NCBI GenBank assembly: GCA_003209425.1
Contig: QCRB01000003.1
Location: 27,208 to 91,207, forward strand
DNA from: Prochlorococcus sp. AG-459-E08
GTDB lineage: Bacteria > Cyanobacteriota > Cyanobacteriia > PCC-6307 > Cyanobiaceae
Length of the DNA: 64,000 bases
Direction of reading: 5' to 3'
Shown here: positions 61,950 through 64,000 of the stretch, in pieces
Numbering within the stretch: the stretch's first letter is position 1
Layout of the letters: each line of letters starts with the position of its first letter
Position numbers and translations under genes: made by a program
The notes under the pieces: model-generated
What the model saw: only the letters and a program-made list of their open reading frames with translations
What the model was told of the DNA's origin: nothing
Database searches by the model: none

Positions 61950-63029
61950 ATGAGTGATTTTTTATTTCCAATAATAGAAATAGTTTTAGGAGTAGTTTTA
62001 CTTTTTGCTGGAGGAGAGTTCTTTATTCAAGGAGCCATATTTTTATCTTTAGTCTTAGGAATACCTCAAATAGTAATTGGATTAACAGTTGTTTCTCTTG
62101 GAACAAGCTCTCCTGAGTTATTGGTTAGTTTAAGTTCAATTTTAAAAGGCAGTGATTCACTTGCGGCAAGCAATGTAATTGGAAGCAATATTTTCAATGT
62201 TCTCGTTGTTCTGGGTATAAGCTCATTGATAACACCTCTTAAGGTGAAAAGCAGAATAGTCAGAAGAGATGTTCCTCTATTAATGGCTATCTCTTGTGCG
62301 GTTTGGGCTATGTCATCAACAGGCTTATTAACATTTCAAGCAGGGGTCTTTCTAATATTTTGTTTAATCTTAAATACAATATGGGAAATTAATACCATCA
62401 ATGACAAAGGAGAAGAGACAAAAGATGCCGAACCAGAGATAGAAGAACTTAAAGATAACTATAAAGGGAAGCTTAATATTTTACTAAAGTTAATATTGGG
62501 AATATTTCTTTTAAGCTTTGGTTCAAATATTTTAGTAAATGGTTCTCAAACTCTCGCTACTCTTTTGGGGGTAAATGAAATTGTTATTGGTTTAACTATC
62601 GTCGCCACAGGAACATCTTTACCGGAATTGGTGACTTCAATAATTGCTGCATTTAAAGGCAAAACAGATCTTGCTATTGGTAATGTAATAGGAAGTAATT
62701 TGCTCAACCAACTTCTAATCCTTGGAAGTTGCAGTATTTTTTCAGGATTTAAAGGTTTAGTAATTGAACAAAGTCTAATAAAAGTTGACTTACCATTTAT
62801 GGTTTTAACTACCTTTGCATGCTTACCAATTTTCTGGAGCAAAGGAAAAATTACCAGAGTTGAAGGATTTATTTTGATTAATTTTTATATTTTTTATATT
62901 CTCGATAAGATACTTTTTTTGAATGGATTTAATTATCTCTCTGAATTAAGGATAGGTTTATTTTTTTACTTTTCACTACTTATAGTAATTCTATTTGCTC
63001 AAGAAAAATTAAAAATTTTTAATTCATAA
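61950..63029 (+). CDS. Calcium/sodium antiporter (CaCA family)
   Basis: Two alpha-repeats: IGLTVVSLGTSSPELLVSLSSILKGSDSLAASNVIGSNIFNV and IGLTIVATGTSLPELVTSIIAAFKGKTDLAIGNVIGSNLLNQ. Confidence 0.93.
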   Translation: MSDFLFPIIEIVLGVVLLFAGGEFFIQGAIFLSLVLGIPQIVIGLTVVSLGTSSPELLVSLSSILKGSDSLAASNVIGSNIFNVLVVLGISSLITPLKVKSRIVRRDVPLLMAISCAVWAMSSTGLLTFQAGVFLIFCLILNTIWEINTINDKGEETKDAEPEIEELKDNYKGKLNILLKLILGIFLLSFGSNILVNGSQTLATLLGVNEIVIGLTIVATGTSLPELVTSIIAAFKGKTDLAIGNVIGSNLLNQLLILGSCSIFSGFKGLVIEQSLIKVDLPFMVLTTFACLPIFWSKGKITRVEGFILINFYIFYILDKILFLNGFNYLSELRIGLFFYFSLLIVILFAQEKLKIFNS

Positions 63030-63031
63030 TT

Positions 63032-64000
63032 TTAGCCATACATAGTCACAAACTCTTCTGAGATAGTTGGGTGCAACGCCATAGTAATATCAAAGTCTTT
63101 TTTTGTTATCCCTGCATTTAACGAAATTGATACCATTTGAATAATCTCAGATGAGGTTTCTCCAAACATATGACAACCCAGGACTTTATCAGTTAGCTTA
63201 TGCACCACAATCTTCAACATGCATTTTGATTTATTCTCTTTAAAAGTATTAGACATAGGTGTAAATTTGCATTTGAATATTTTTATATTTTTTTCAGAGT
63301 AAATCTCTATAGCTTTTTTCTCACTTAAGCCAACTGTTGAAATTTCTGGAATAGTGAAAACGGCCTTAGGGATATTTTCATAATTTACTTTTCTATTTTG
63401 GTCATTAAAAAAATTATCAGAAAAAACTCTCCCTTGTTCTATTGCTACTGGAGTTAAGTTTGGTTTATTTATGATATCGCCAACTGCAAAAATATTTGGG
63501 TTGCTTGTTTGATTTAGTTCATCAACATCTAAATATTGGCCATCCATCTTTAGATTTAAAAAATCTAAATTTAAAGACAAAAGATTTGGTTCTCTACCTG
63601 TAGCAATAAGGATATTATTAGTTAGGAGTTTATCGCCCGAATCTAAAGTAGATTCGAGATTTCCATTTACCTCCTTAATAGCCTTTAATTGAGTATTGGA
63701 GATTATTTTTACGTCAGTGAACGTAGATGATTGCTCTAAGCAGAAAGAAAGATCCTCATCAAAACCATTAAGTAAATGTTGACCCCTAATTAATTGAGTT
63801 ACTTCAGTACCTAAATTCATGAAAATAGAAGCAAATTCACAAGCAATATAGCCTCCTCCAACTATTAATATTGATTTAGGAAAATTTTCTAATTCAAAAA
63901 TATCATCACTAGTCCATGCCAAATCTATCCCAGGAATATTCAATTTCTTTGGTTTACCTCCAACTGAAATAAGAATTTTCTTTGAGCTTAATTTATTTTT
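63032..64000 (-). CDS. gor: Glutathione reductase (5' end beyond window)
   Basis: SILIVGGGYIACEFASIFMNLGTEVTQL NAD(P)-binding motif; IATGREPN; NPNIFAVGDI; ALHPTISEEFVTMYG. Frame stays open to 64000. Confidence 0.92.
   Translation of the reverse strand, partial: KNKLSSKKILISVGGKPKKLNIPGIDLAWTSDDIFELENFPKSILIVGGGYIACEFASIFMNLGTEVTQLIRGQHLLNGFDEDLSFCLEQSSTFTDVKIISNTQLKAIKEVNGNLESTLDSGDKLLTNNILIATGREPNLLSLNLDFLNLKMDGQYLDVDELNQTSNPNIFAVGDIINKPNLTPVAIEQGRVFSDNFFNDQNRKVNYENIPKAVFTIPEISTVGLSEKKAIEIYSEKNIKIFKCKFTPMSNTFKENKSKCMLKIVVHKLTDKVLGCHMFGETSSEIIQMVSISLNAGITKKDFDITMALHPTISEEFVTMYG

Noticed and set aside
1-64000. Genomic island, prophage or defence system
   Set aside because: No integrase, transposase, restriction-modification, toxin-antitoxin, phage structural or cas genes recognised; the single tRNA has no adjacent foreign-looking block.

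Overview
The window is AT-rich, gene-dense cyanobacterial chromosome. Gene content points to Prochlorococcus, probably a high-light clade: a Pcb chlorophyll a/b antenna gene, plastocyanin, NDH-1 subunits, men genes for phylloquinone and many cyanobacteria-specific DUF families. That assignment is inference; no search was run. I support about 64 protein-coding genes, two of them cut by the window edges (a GltS-like symporter at the left, glutathione reductase at the right), one tRNA-Leu(UAA) and one clear hairpin terminator after pcb. I saw no rRNA, CRISPR array, transposase, integrase or prophage module, and most of the window looks like ordinary core genome. The best leads are: (1) a 140-aa protein at 5169-5591 with 12 glycine pentads, a His-rich linker and a DUF3721-like Cys/His tail; (2) a QueD/PTPS-family protein at 55074-55547 whose HGH zinc motif reads HGY; (3) a DUF697 protein that appears to have lost its GTPase P-loop; (4) an RGG-rich protein with a possible ribbon-helix-helix core, overlapping trpS; (5) a sigma factor/DUF1232/HTH gene trio with repeats upstream and a perfect 19-bp A/T palindrome at its 3' end; (6) a cluster of small orphan genes between pcb and hisS, including a 58-aa ORF absent from the supplied track. 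I found no convincing multi-gene novel system.
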